Assembly (NCBI GenBank): GCA_934668295.1
Contig: CAKUND010000003.1
Span: 1 to 29,742 of the forward strand
Direction: 5' to 3'
Length of the DNA: 29,742 bases
Source of the DNA: an uncultured Oscillospiraceae bacterium
GTDB taxonomy: Bacteria > Bacillota > Clostridia > Oscillospirales > Oscillospiraceae
Part shown: one piece after another, positions 16,081 through 24,535 of the stretch
Position numbering within the stretch: position 1 is the stretch's first letter
Layout of the letters: every line of letters begins with the position of its first letter
Translations under genes and position numbers: made by a program
The notes under the pieces: model-generated
What the model was told of the DNA's origin: nothing
Databases searched by the model: none
What the model saw: the letters and a program-made list of their open reading frames with translations, nothing else

Positions 16081-16112
16081 AGCTCCCCCTGAAGTCCAGG
16101 GGGAGCTTTTTT
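16081..16112 (+). terminator. Intrinsic terminator after the DUF4317 gene
   Basis: Perfect 11-bp stem AGCTCCCCCTG (16081-16091) with CAGGGGGAGCT (16097-16107), 5-nt loop, then a T run of six. Confidence 0.88.
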
Positions 16113-16234
16113 CATGCCGGTGCATATTTGCCGTGCTTTTTTCGAACGTATAGTGGAAATATTTTTGAATCTGTGTTAATATAAATTGGTATGCCGCCGT
16201 GGTGGGCGGCGAGTTTCCGGACGGAGGAACTGGT

Positions 16235-17065
16235 ATGACCTACTGGACTGCCATTTTACTTGGAATCATACAGGGGCTTGCGGAGTTTTTGCCGATCTCC
16301 AGCTCCGGACATCTTGCAATTCTGCAGAACTTCCTGCGCATCGGCGATCTGGAAAATCAGATGTTTTTTGACGTGCTGCTGCATCTGGGGACGCTCGGGG
16401 CAGTGATCGTTGCGTATCATACGGAGCTGCGCGGGCTTTGCCGCGAGGGACTTATGATGCTGCACCTCAAAAAACCCAAGCGCGGCGCGCGGCAGGATCC
16501 GCCGCGGCGGAGGCTGCTGCTGTTTCTGATCGCGGCGACGCTGCCGCTCATCCCGGCAGCATTTTTAAGCGATTATCTTGACCCGCTGTTCTACGACACC
16601 TTCTTTATCGGCTTTGCGCTGATCGCGACGGGCTTTCTGCTGCTGGCGGCCGACCGGCTCGGGCACGGCAACAAGACGGAAAAGGCCATGACGCTCTCGG
16701 ATGCGCTGGTCATCGGCCTTGCGCAGATGATCGCAGTCGTGCCGGGTCTGTCGCGTTCCGGGACGACGATCTCCGCCGGGATGCTGCGCGGGTTTGACCG
16801 GACGTTTGCCGTCAAATTCTCGTTCTTCCTCTCTATCCCCGCCGTGCTCGGGGCGAATCTCCTTTCGCTTGTGAAGGCGATCTCCGCCGGGATCAGCTGG
16901 GCGGAGGTCCCGATGTATCTGTGCGGCGTCGCCGCCGCGTTTATCTCCGGATATCTAGCCATTTTCGCGCTCAACCGCATTGCGCAGCGCGGAAAATTCG
17001 GCGGCTTCTGTTATTACTGCTGGGGCGCAGGTCTGCTGACGCTGATCCTGTCCCTGATCTCGTGA
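16235..17065 (+). CDS. uppP: Undecaprenyl-diphosphate phosphatase
   Basis: UppP (BacA) removes a phosphate from undecaprenyl pyrophosphate to recycle the lipid carrier for cell-wall synthesis; overproduction gives bacitracin resistance in known species. The 276 residues contain about seven or eight membrane helices. They also carry the two family signatures: Q-G-L-A-E-F-L-P-I-S-S-S-G-H-L at about 12-26, and P-G-L-S-R-S-G-T-T-I-S near 171-181. The start at 16235 follows GGAGG; an in-frame ATG at 16199 is disfavoured. The AT-rich region at 16140-16190 probably holds the promoter, but I could not settle its -35 and -10. ftsK follows after 14 bp. Confidence 0.95.
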   Translation: MTYWTAILLGIIQGLAEFLPISSSGHLAILQNFLRIGDLENQMFFDVLLHLGTLGAVIVAYHTELRGLCREGLMMLHLKKPKRGARQDPPRRRLLLFLIAATLPLIPAAFLSDYLDPLFYDTFFIGFALIATGFLLLAADRLGHGNKTEKAMTLSDALVIGLAQMIAVVPGLSRSGTTISAGMLRGFDRTFAVKFSFFLSIPAVLGANLLSLVKAISAGISWAEVPMYLCGVAAAFISGYLAIFALNRIAQRGKFGGFCYYCWGAGLLTLILSLIS

Positions 17066-17079
17066 GGTGTTACAATTAC

Positions 17080-19782
17080 ATGGCTTCTGCGAACAAAAGA
17101 AAATCCACGGCCTCCCGTGGGCGGAAAAAGACAGCGAAAAAGCAGGCCGCGCCCATCCGGCGCGAGATCGGCGCGGGCGTGTGCGCCGTGCTTGCGCTGC
17201 TGACGATCCTGTGCTGCTTCCGGATGAACGCGGCGTTTTTGAATCTGCTGACATCGCTTTTCCGGGGGCTCATCGGCGCGGGATTCTATATCCTGCCGTT
17301 CTCGTTCATCATGAGCTTCCTGATCTTGATCCTGCACGACGGCAGGCCCGTTGCGCTGCGCGTGACATGTACGTTTCTGACGGCCGCGCTCATCGGCAGT
17401 CTGGTGCAGCTGGTCGGCGGAAAATTTGCCGCAGAATGGGACTGGAGCGTTATTTCCGCGCTCTGGGACGGCGGCATCGACGGTACGGCAGGCGGCGTGC
17501 TCGCAGGCGGACTCGCGAGTCTGCTCGAGGCGCTTATCAGCCGTGTCGGCGCAGTGGCGGTCGTGATCATCGGCATGCTGCTGAGTCTCATTACGAGCCT
17601 CAATATGACGGTATCGAGCATCGTGACGGCCATCAAAAACCGCCCCCGCGCGGAATATGCCGAGCCGCAGCGTGAGCATAAGGATCCGGCGCAGGTGCTC
17701 GTCGATACCGTTGCGAACAAGCACATTGAGCACGTGCAGCGCACGGAGCAGCGCCGCACCTCCCGCATGAGCGAATTCGACCTGCCGGTCGACGATCCTC
17801 CCCTGCCGGAGCGGTCCGGAAAAAAAGACACCGGCAAAAAAAGCGCGCCGATGCGGCCGGATGTTTTTGTCGAAAACAGCCGCCGGCAGGCAAAGGCTGC
17901 CGAAGCAGCGCCGGCAGAGCCGCCGCAGGAGGAGCAGCAGGCTCCCTCCCCTGCCGCGCCGGAGGAGCAGGCTGTCCATACCGATTACAAATCGCAGTTT
18001 GACGCGCTGATCGCAGAGCAGCCGGAGCCGCCGCAGGAGGAGCAGCCGCCTGTATCGAACGTTATTCCCATTACTCTGCCGCACCAGATGCCGCCGCTCG
18101 TGATCGATCATTTTGACGCCCCAAAGCAGGAGCCGAAGCCGGCCCCCGCCGCGCAGCCGCTGCCGCCGGTCGAGCTTCCGGAACAGCCGGAAAAGCTCAA
18201 AAAGGCGGATGTGCAGCTTGAAGCGGCCCAGATCGCGCAGGAGATCGGCCAGCAGGAGCCGCAGAAGCCGGAATACGAATTTCCGCCCGTATCGCTTCTG
18301 AAGGCCGGAAGCGGCCAGTCGCATGACGGCACGGAAGAAATGCGTCAGAACGCCGAGCGGCTGAGCGATACGCTCCAGTCCTTCGGCATTGAGGCGCATA
18401 TCATCAACGTCACGCGCGGCCCGTCGGTCACACGGTACGAGCTGGAGCTGCAGCGCGGCGTGAAGCTGTCCAAGGTCACGAATCTGGCTGACGATATTGC
18501 GCTGGCGCTCGGCGCGTCCGGCGTGCGCATCGCCGCCATCCCGGACAAGATCTCCGTCGTCGGCATCGAGGTGCCGAACCGGATCGTCTCGGTCGTCATG
18601 GCGCGTGAGGTCATCGATTCTCCGGAATTCGAAAAGTGCAAGTCCCGCGTGTCCTTTGCTGTCGGCAAGGACATCGGCGGCAACCGGATCATCGGCGATA
18701 TCGGCAAGCTGCCGCATCTGCTGATCGCCGGTACGACCGGCTCCGGCAAATCGGTCTGCATGAACTCGCTGATTATCTCCCTTCTCTATAAGGCAAAGCC
18801 CGAGGAGGTCAAGCTCATCATGATCGACCCGAAGATGGTCGAGCTTGGCATTTATAACGGCATTCCGCACCTGCTCATCCCCGTCGTCACAGACCCCAAA
18901 AAGGCTGCGGGCAGCCTGCAGTGGGCGGTCACGGAGATGATGCGAAGATACCGTATGATGGCGGACGCAGGCGTCCGCGATCTCGAATCCTACAACAAGC
19001 AGGCGCGGGCCTCAGCGGACGATGAGCTGGAACCCATGCCGCAGATCGTCGTCGTGATCGACGAGCTGGCTGACCTCATGCTGGTCGCGGCCAAGGAGGT
19101 CGAGGAATCGATCTGCCGCATCGCGCAGATGGGCCGCGCGTCGGGCATCCATCTGGTCATCGCCACGCAGCGTCCGTCTGCGGACGTGATCACCGGTCTG
19201 ATGAAGGCCAACATCCCCTCGCGTATCGCGTTTGCCGTCGCCTCCGCGATGGAATCGCGCATCATTCTCGATACGGCAGGCGCGGAAAAGCTTGTCGGCA
19301 AGGGCGATATGCTCTACGCGCCGCTCGGACAGGGCAAGCCCAAGCGCGTGCAGGGCTGCTTCATCACGGACGATGAGGTGCAGGAGGTCGTCTCCTTCGT
19401 CAAGGCGTCCAGCGAAGCGGAATACTCCGATTCCGTCATGGCCGAGATCGACAAAAAGGCGGCTGAGAGTGGAAAATCCGGCTCCGGCAGCTCCGGCAGC
19501 ACAGCCGCAGAGACAGACAGTTCTGACGGCGACGAAATGCTCCCGGCGGCGGTCGACATCATTCTGGAGACCGGACAGGCCTCCGTCTCCATGCTCCAGC
19601 GCCGGCTGAAGCTGGGCTATGCCCGCGCGGCGCGTATCATGGACGAAATGGAGGAGCGCGGTATCGTCGGCCCGTTCGAGGGCTCGAAGCCCCGCCAGCT
19701 GCTTATCACGCGCGAACAGTGGCAGGCCATCAAGGACGGCGCACCGATCTCCAGCGAGCCGGTCGAGGAGGAAATTCCGTAA
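17080..19782 (+). CDS. ftsK: FtsK/SpoIIIE-family DNA translocase
   Basis: This septum-anchored motor pumps DNA during division and, in sporulators, into the forespore. It has 900 residues. About four membrane helices lie within residues 24-190. A Pro/Gln/Glu-rich linker spans about 200-430. The alpha and beta motor domains carry Walker A G-T-T-G-S-G-K-S at 551-558 and Walker B V-V-V-I-D-E-L-A-D with D661-E662. A Ser/Gly linker near 790-815 leads to the C-terminal winged-helix gamma domain at about 817-885, which recognises polar DNA repeats. The open frame extends upstream to 16921, but the ATG at 17080 has AGGTG before it and begins a basic N-terminus just after uppP. FtsK and SpoIIIE cannot be told apart reliably here. 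Confidence 0.95.
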   Translation: MASANKRKSTASRGRKKTAKKQAAPIRREIGAGVCAVLALLTILCCFRMNAAFLNLLTSLFRGLIGAGFYILPFSFIMSFLILILHDGRPVALRVTCTFLTAALIGSLVQLVGGKFAAEWDWSVISALWDGGIDGTAGGVLAGGLASLLEALISRVGAVAVVIIGMLLSLITSLNMTVSSIVTAIKNRPRAEYAEPQREHKDPAQVLVDTVANKHIEHVQRTEQRRTSRMSEFDLPVDDPPLPERSGKKDTGKKSAPMRPDVFVENSRRQAKAAEAAPAEPPQEEQQAPSPAAPEEQAVHTDYKSQFDALIAEQPEPPQEEQPPVSNVIPITLPHQMPPLVIDHFDAPKQEPKPAPAAQPLPPVELPEQPEKLKKADVQLEAAQIAQEIGQQEPQKPEYEFPPVSLLKAGSGQSHDGTEEMRQNAERLSDTLQSFGIEAHIINVTRGPSVTRYELELQRGVKLSKVTNLADDIALALGASGVRIAAIPDKISVVGIEVPNRIVSVVMAREVIDSPEFEKCKSRVSFAVGKDIGGNRIIGDIGKLPHLLIAGTTGSGKSVCMNSLIISLLYKAKPEEVKLIMIDPKMVELGIYNGIPHLLIPVVTDPKKAAGSLQWAVTEMMRRYRMMADAGVRDLESYNKQARASADDELEPMPQIVVVIDELADLMLVAAKEVEESICRIAQMGRASGIHLVIATQRPSADVITGLMKANIPSRIAFAVASAMESRIILDTAGAEKLVGKGDMLYAPLGQGKPKRVQGCFITDDEVQEVVSFVKASSEAEYSDSVMAEIDKKAAESGKSGSGSSGSTAAETDSSDGDEMLPAAVDIILETGQASVSMLQRRLKLGYARAARIMDEMEERGIVGPFEGSKPRQLLITREQWQAIKDGAPISSEPVEEEIP

Positions 19783-19881
19783 TTCTTCCTTTGGAAGCAT
19801 TATAAATAAAATGACTGCACGGAACAATTTCAGTGTACAGATTGCGCCAGCAGATTTTTTGCCAGGCAAACAAAAGCCGGA

Positions 19882-19912
19882 GGAAATCCTTTGTGGATTT
19901 CCGAGGATTTTT
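19882..19912 (+). terminator. Possible terminator after ftsK
   Basis: 8-bp stem GGAAATCC (19882-19889) with GGATTTCC (19895-19902), then GAGGATTTTTG. The T tract begins 5 nt after the stem, so it is a weak candidate. Confidence 0.45.
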
Positions 19913-19964
19913 GTGAAGCATGGCGAAAAATATGCAAGCAAGCTGTGCGCTGTAATTGTGTAGT

Positions 19965-20012
19965 GCTGTCAAATAAATTTGCGTTGCATCCGAAAATGAT
20001 CGGAGTGACAGC
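19965..20012 (+). promoter_or_regulatory. Compact structured leader before the ECF S-component gene
   Basis: An outer 7-bp stem GCTGTCA (19965-19971) with TGACAGC (20006-20012) encloses an inner hairpin TCCGA (19989-19993) with TCGGA (20000-20004). The ribosome-binding site AGGAGG (20013-20018) abuts the outer stem. This layout fits a small cis-regulatory RNA, but I do not recognise a known riboswitch class. Confidence 0.45.
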
Positions 20013-20023
20013 AGGAGGTACTT

Positions 20024-20620
20024 ATGAATCGCAGCAATCACACATCCGTCGTCCGTCTGACCTCGCTGGCCTTGCTGGCCGCGCTGGTCGTCGTTCTGCA
20101 GACCGTCGCAAGCGGCATCCGCATCGGGCCGGTCCCGATCTCGCTGACGCTGGTTCCCATTGTCGTCGGCGCGATCTTGTTTGGGCCCGGCGCGGGAGCT
20201 GGTCTTGGCGCGGTATTCGGGATCGTCTGCCTGATCGCAGGCATTACGGGCACAGATGAATTTACAAACGTCCTGTGGGTCGCAAGCCCGTTCTGGCTCG
20301 TCGTCGTGTGCGTCGGCAAAGCCGTTCTGTGCGGGCTCTGCGCGGGCCTCGTCGCGAAGGCGCTGCGGCAAAGACAGACGCTCAGCTGTGTGCTGGCCGC
20401 GCTGACGGCCCCGGTCGTAAACACCGGTGTGTTTGCGATCGGCATGCTCACAGTCTTCAAGCCTGTCCTGCGGAATTACGCAGGCGGCACGAACGTCATC
20501 TATTTTCTTTTCGTCGCGTTCATCGGCGTGAATTTCCTTGTGGAATTTGCCGTCAACGCAGCCTTAAGCGCCGCGATCGCCCGGATCGTGCAGGTCGTAC
20601 AGAAGCAGCTCACGAAATAA
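20024..20620 (+). CDS. ECF transporter S component, substrate unknown
   Basis: The 198-residue integral membrane protein has about six helices and belongs to the general ECF substrate-binding family (PF12822-like). The first helix ends in V-A-S-G-I-R-I-G-P-V-P-I-S-L-T, followed by a helix with G-A-I-L-F-G-P-G-A-G-A, a small-residue pattern typical of S components that dock on EcfT. It has no A or T genes beside it, so it probably uses the EcfA1-A2-T module about 15 kb away. I cannot assign the vitamin. The ATG follows AGGAGG and a short structured leader. A strong terminator follows, so it is monocistronic. Confidence 0.82.
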   Translation: MNRSNHTSVVRLTSLALLAALVVVLQTVASGIRIGPVPISLTLVPIVVGAILFGPGAGAGLGAVFGIVCLIAGITGTDEFTNVLWVASPFWLVVVCVGKAVLCGLCAGLVAKALRQRQTLSCVLAALTAPVVNTGVFAIGMLTVFKPVLRNYAGGTNVIYFLFVAFIGVNFLVEFAVNAALSAAIARIVQVVQKQLTK

Positions 20621-20625
20621 AGAGG

Positions 20626-20665
20626 AACCCCCTCCGCACGGAAAAAGTGCGGAGGGGGGTTGTTT
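20626..20665 (+). terminator. Intrinsic terminator after the S-component gene
   Basis: 14-bp stem AACCCCCTCCGCAC (20626-20639) with GTGCGGAGGGGGGTT (20647-20661, one bulged G), then TGTTTAT. Confidence 0.82.
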
Positions 20666-20683
20666 ATCTTGGGCCAGATAATT

Positions 20684-20707
20684 GTAGGGGCCGATGCCCA
20701 CTGTGCG
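20684..20707 (+). repeat. Dispersed GTAGGGGC repeat, copy 4 (diverged)
   Basis: GTAGGGGCCGATGCCCA then CTGTGCG; shares the 15-base 5' block with the copy at 15991-16016. Confidence 0.6.
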
Positions 20708-20717
20708 TATGGCGTGC

Positions 20718-21416
20718 TTACAGGAAGAATTTCCGGTGCAGGGATTCGCGCAGGGGTTTGCAGATGGCGATGACGATGAGCATCAGGCCCAGCACGATGC
20801 CTGCGACCATCGGATAGAACGACCAGAAAAACGTCTCGTGGATCTGGAAGGTGAGGTTGATCAGGAACTCAATGAGCACGGCCAGCCCGCCGCCGAGGAT
20901 CAGCATGCCGCCGTAGATGTAAAGATAACCGCTTCGCAGATAGTACGTCAGGGCGACGGCTGCGCTGATGAGAAGGCCGATCGCGCCCGTGACCGGGAAG
21001 GCAAAGGACAAAAACCAGTGTCCGCCGGTGGCAAAGTTGATGTAGAGCAGATACAGCCCCACCGCGACGAAATCGACCGGCACAAAGATAACAGGATTGG
21101 GCCGCCGGAACCACATGGGCAGCAGGATGACAATATACAAAAGGCCGATCGCGCCCGCCGCGTAGCCGGACCAGACGAGCGTTCCGTTGATGCGCCAGTC
21201 ACAGAGCAGGCACAAAAGCGCTGGCAGCAGCGCCGCGATGGTCAGCACAAACAGGATCCCGGAGCGGTTCACATCTTCGGGCCGGATCCGCCTGTCCGGC
21301 GGGAAGGGCGGGTCGGAGAGGGTGCGCGGAATGTCGGGATGGAACACCGGCGTCCCGCACAGGGGACATTTTTTCTCGCTGTCGGCGAGCTCAACGCCGC
21401 ATTTGACACAATACAT
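20718..21416 (-). CDS. Zinc-ribbon integral membrane protein (DUF6320)
   Basis: The 232-residue protein opens with a rubredoxin-type zinc ribbon (C3-x2-C6 and C17-x2-C20). A Pro-rich cytoplasmic stretch follows, then about six membrane helices between 52 and 220, ending in a basic tail. This layout matches the clostridial DUF6320 family, which is known mainly as a neighbour of alpha/beta hydrolases. AGGAGG lies 10 bases before the start, and only 18 bp separate it from the upstream hydrolase-condensation gene, so the two are one operon. A role in anchoring or exporting that enzyme's product is inference from context only. Confidence 0.8.
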   Translation of the reverse strand: MYCVKCGVELADSEKKCPLCGTPVFHPDIPRTLSDPPFPPDRRIRPEDVNRSGILFVLTIAALLPALLCLLCDWRINGTLVWSGYAAGAIGLLYIVILLPMWFRRPNPVIFVPVDFVAVGLYLLYINFATGGHWFLSFAFPVTGAIGLLISAAVALTYYLRSGYLYIYGGMLILGGGLAVLIEFLINLTFQIHETFFWSFYPMVAGIVLGLMLIVIAICKPLRESLHRKFFL

Positions 21417-21434
21417 GCTTTTGTAGCCTCCTAT

Positions 21435-23600
21435 TCATGCCCAGCGCTGGTTGCTTTCAACCTTGACAGGCAGCCCAAGCGTGTGCAGCACACGGTAAAA
21501 ATGAGATTCCAGCTCCGGCTCGCGGATGTTGCGGATCATGTTGATATACATGGTGCCGTTCCAGCTGACGACGCCGCAGTTGTGCGGAGCCTTGGCCTGC
21601 ACGCCGATAATAAAGTCCATCCGCGTGACATACGGGGCCATTTCCTCCGGCAGTTTGACAAGGCCGAGGTTGGACAGGCACAGGCAGGATTTGCACTCGC
21701 CGACCAGATCGAACACAGCCTTCATGGCAATATTTTTGACAAACAGCGGCATGACGCGCAGCACGGCGGAGCGTTCGCTCGCCACGTTTGTCGCGATCTT
21801 CGCCGCCATCATCCGGGGATCGTTTTCCAGTCCCATCCGGTAATGGACAATGCGGCAGATCTCCGCAAGGGAATACTCGCCCAGACGCGGGTCAATCTCC
21901 GGCGTGATGTAGGACGCGAAATTCCGCATCGTCCGGCTCGGGAACAGGCTGCGCAGATTGACCGGCAGCAGCACCTTGACGGGCTTGCGCCGCATGCGGC
22001 GGGGAACCTTTTCCGCCTGCAGGTCGCTGATGGCCTTCATCATGACGGCGGCGATAAACTCCGTCACGCTGACGCCGAATTCCTTCGCCTTTTCCTTCAC
22101 AGCGTCTACGGGCAGCATGAGCGTCGTGAGATTCAGAAAGCCGTCCGGCTCCGGCGTTCCGCTCAGGTGGTAGGCGGTCTGCTCGGCACGGCTGGCGGTG
22201 ATGTCGCCCGCATAGCGCAGGAAGCTGTCCTCCAGCTCCTCCGGATCCGGGTCCTCCAGACGGCCCAGAACACCGTTTCCGGCGGGGATGGTGATCTTAT
22301 ACTTCTGGCACAGGTATTCCGCGACCAGCGTCTTGAGGAAGATCAGGCCGCCCGTGCCGTCCGTGACCGCGTGGAAAAACTCGACGGCGATGCGTCTGCC
22401 GTAGACCAGCACGCGGAAGGCGCATTTGCGCACGTCGTCAAACGGGACGTGGACGAGTGGATAGCTCTTGTCCTCCTCGATGGCGGGAGCTTTGGTGATC
22501 TCCTCGAGATAATACCAGAACACGCCCCGGCGCAGCCGGACGGCGATGGACGGGAAGCGCCGCACCGTCACATCCAGCGCCGCGCGCAGCACGTTCAGGT
22601 CGACCTCCTCCGTCAGTGTGGCGGACAGGCGGAAATAATTCGTCCAGTTCCGGCGTTTGGCCGCCGGGTAAATTTTCGCGGCGTTGTCCAGCCGCATCCA
22701 GCGCAGCTTGCGGACCGGAGAGAGCACGCGCGTCATAAAGCGTCCGATGGTGTCGAAATCGGACATATTTTCATTCAGATAATACAGCACATACGCGTGC
22801 CAGCGCTCCGGCGCGATGACGATCTGGCTCTTGCAGCCGGAATCGAGCAGCTTTTTGTGGAGCATGCGCGTATCGTCGAGCATGACCTCGTCCCCGCCGA
22901 CGAACAGCAGCGACGGCGGCAGGCCCGTCAGATCGCCGAACAGCGGCGAGCAGAGGGGATTTTTCGGGTCGTCGGTATAGCAGGCGGCGTAAAACTGCAG
23001 CAGCTCCGGTGTCATGGAGGGGTCGATGTCGCGGTTATCGATATACGACTGGCCGGAGCCGGTCAGATCTGTCCACGGCGAAATGCCGATCAGGCCGCAC
23101 GGAAGCGGCAGGCGCAGCTGCTTGAGCCGCAGGCAGAGGGCGTAAATAAGTCCGCCGCCGGCAGACTCGCCGCAGAGCAGGATCTGGTTTGCGGGGTAGC
23201 CCTTGGAGAGCAGGTACTGATAGCTCACGACCGCGTCGTCCAGCGCGGCGGGAAAGCGCTCCTCCGGGGCTAAGCGATAGGCCGCGCAGAACACGCGCAC
23301 GCCGCACTCGTCCGAAAGCGTGGCCGCGAAGCCCTTGGCGTAGTCCAGATTGCCGCAGGTGTAGCCGCCGCCGTGCAGATAGAGCACGACGCCCTGCCGC
23401 CGCTCGTCCTTGGGCATGATCCACGCGCCCTGAAACGGGCCGAAGTCATGGTCGCGGACGATCACGTCGCGCCGGTGGATGGCCTCCATCAGCTCGCCGA
23501 GCTTGTCCTGCCCCTTCCGGGTGATCTCCAGAGAGCAGTTGGCGACAAAGGGTTTAAAGAAATTGAGCTGTGCGCGCACAAGCTTCGCAGGCAGACCCAT
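21435..23600 (-). CDS. Fusion protein: HSL-type alpha/beta hydrolase plus condensation/acyltransferase-like domain
   Basis: The 721 residues form two enzymes in one chain. Residues 1-295 are a hormone-sensitive-lipase-type esterase: oxyanion motif H-G-G-G-Y at 76-80, nucleophile S146 in G-E-S-A-G-G, acid D237 or E238 in V-G-G-D-E-V-M-L-D-D, and H268 in E-R-W-H-A-Y. After a short linker, about 315-721 resembles the condensation/alcohol-acetyltransferase superfamily (NRPS C-domain, PapA, wax-ester synthase). Its active-site H-x3-D-G is present as H410-A-V-T-D-G415. All catalytic residues appear intact. No carrier-protein or adenylation gene is nearby, so the acyl donor is probably a free thioester, but this is inferred. 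No signal peptide. AAAGGAA precedes the start, and a good promoter lies upstream. Confidence 0.85.
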   Translation of the reverse strand: MGLPAKLVRAQLNFFKPFVANCSLEITRKGQDKLGELMEAIHRRDVIVRDHDFGPFQGAWIMPKDERRQGVVLYLHGGGYTCGNLDYAKGFAATLSDECGVRVFCAAYRLAPEERFPAALDDAVVSYQYLLSKGYPANQILLCGESAGGGLIYALCLRLKQLRLPLPCGLIGISPWTDLTGSGQSYIDNRDIDPSMTPELLQFYAACYTDDPKNPLCSPLFGDLTGLPPSLLFVGGDEVMLDDTRMLHKKLLDSGCKSQIVIAPERWHAYVLYYLNENMSDFDTIGRFMTRVLSPVRKLRWMRLDNAAKIYPAAKRRNWTNYFRLSATLTEEVDLNVLRAALDVTVRRFPSIAVRLRRGVFWYYLEEITKAPAIEEDKSYPLVHVPFDDVRKCAFRVLVYGRRIAVEFFHAVTDGTGGLIFLKTLVAEYLCQKYKITIPAGNGVLGRLEDPDPEELEDSFLRYAGDITASRAEQTAYHLSGTPEPDGFLNLTTLMLPVDAVKEKAKEFGVSVTEFIAAVMMKAISDLQAEKVPRRMRRKPVKVLLPVNLRSLFPSRTMRNFASYITPEIDPRLGEYSLAEICRIVHYRMGLENDPRMMAAKIATNVASERSAVLRVMPLFVKNIAMKAVFDLVGECKSCLCLSNLGLVKLPEEMAPYVTRMDFIIGVQAKAPHNCGVVSWNGTMYINMIRNIREPELESHFYRVLHTLGLPVKVESNQRWA

Positions 23601-23642
23601 AGATACCGTTCCTTTCAGAAAAGCGTTTCAGTCAATTTGTAT

Positions 23643-23671
23643 AGTATAGCATTGACCGGAATTTTTGTAAA
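23643..23671 (-). promoter_or_regulatory. SigA-type promoter of the hydrolase-DUF6320 operon
   Basis: On the minus strand TTTACA (23666-23671), a 17-bp spacer, then TGC-TATACT with the -10 at 23643-23648. The leader to the ATG at 23600 is about 35 nt. Confidence 0.8.
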
Positions 23672-23676
23672 TACAC

Positions 23677-23712
23677 GAAAATGCGCCGGAGGGGGATTTC
23701 CCTCTCCGGTGC
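23677..23712 (-). terminator. Terminator after the decayed LRR gene
   Basis: GCGCCGGAG... (23683-23695) pairs with CCTCTCCGGTGC (23701-23712). On the minus strand a short T run (23677-23680) follows. It lies just upstream of the hydrolase promoter and insulates it from the pseudogene. Confidence 0.65.
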
Positions 23713-23732
23713 GGTTGGGGTTGTGGGGGTGA

Positions 23733-24467
23733 TCAGCTGTTCAGGGGGATGGATCTTGCGGGGGCGGCGGGGGCGAGCCAGAGCGTCTGGCCATCTGTGC
23801 AAAGCTGCGGCGCGTCGTCCAAAATCGCACCCGCATCGGCACGCACGGGTTTGCTCCAGCTTGTCCCGTCAAATTTCGTCAGCGCGACATAGCGCGCGCC
23901 GGAGACCGCGTCTGCGCGTACAAATGCCGCGTAAAGCGCGCTCCCGTCCGAGACCATGACCGGCTGGGCGTTGCGGTATGTATTTTCCAGCAGCGGGTGA
24001 TATTCCGTCCTCGCCTGCGCGGCGTGGGCAGCGTAGGTCCGCACGGCAGCCGGGGCCCAGTCGGACTCCTCCGCAAGATAGCTGAGGTCAGACGGGGCAT
24101 ACGCAGAAGCCTCCGGTGCCGCATCCCACGCTGCACCAGACAGCAGGGAGTGGGACTTTACAGAATTTGCGGTGTAAAGATGCCATGTCTGGTGGGCGAA
24201 TACCCTTTTTGCCTCCACCCATCCAATATATCCTTTTATGGCAAGTTCGCCGGTCAAGTCAGCTGATTGTAAGCCGCTGTTTGTTCCAATAATATTGATT
24301 TTTGTTGCCAAGTCTGCGCAGCCGTAGATACCAAGCCCAACAAACTTGCTACACCCGGCACCAATGAATCCTTCTAGGGTGTATCTGAAAACTCTCAATG
24401 TGACCGGCAGCGAGGAATTTTTGCGCTGAGCAAGACATTTTTTTGCAGGAATACTGACGTATTTCAA
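23733..24467 (-). pseudogene. 3' fragment of the LRR pseudogene, still an open frame
   Basis: A 244-codon frame remains open from inside the MITE to the stop at 23733. Its first 30 or so codons come from the MITE. The part from about codon 30 onward is ancestral LRR-protein sequence, followed by a GC-rich tail with F-D-G-T-S-W-S-K-P. No ribosome-binding site precedes its ATG, so expression is unlikely. Automated annotation would probably call it a hypothetical protein. Confidence 0.6.
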
Positions 24468-24535
24468 GGAAAAATGGCGCGGCGCAGCGTGAAAAGGCCC
24501 GCCGTCCGGGTGCGTTGGGAGTTTTCAGATACACC
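24378..24535. mobile_element. MITE-like element, 158 bp, inserted in the LRR gene
   Basis: The ends are perfect 17-bp inverted repeats: GGTGTATCTGAAAACTC (24378-24394) and its complement (24519-24535). They extend to 21 of 23 matching bases. A 4-bp direct repeat CTAG flanks it (24374-24377 and 24536-24539). There is no room for a transposase. The terminal pattern and a YTAR-type duplication are consistent with mobilisation by an IS5-family transposase, but no parent element is in the window. Removing it with one CTAG rejoins the host reading frame. Confidence 0.85.

Noticed and set aside
17945..18060. Repeated CCGCCGCAGGAGGAGCAGCAG-like DNA in ftsK as a possible tandem repeat element
   Set aside because: It is the coding DNA of the Pro/Gln/Glu-rich linker (P-P-Q-E-E-Q), which is low-complexity in this family; no mobile or regulatory meaning is needed.
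17014..18870. 618-codon open frame antisense to ftsK
   Set aside because: It lies opposite the membrane and linker region of ftsK; its Arg/Leu/Asp-rich composition is a codon-bias artefact.
20694..23273. 859-codon open frame antisense to the hydrolase fusion and DUF6320
   Set aside because: It spans two real minus-strand genes and their intergenic gap, with no domain pattern; GC-rich codon bias makes such shadow frames common here.
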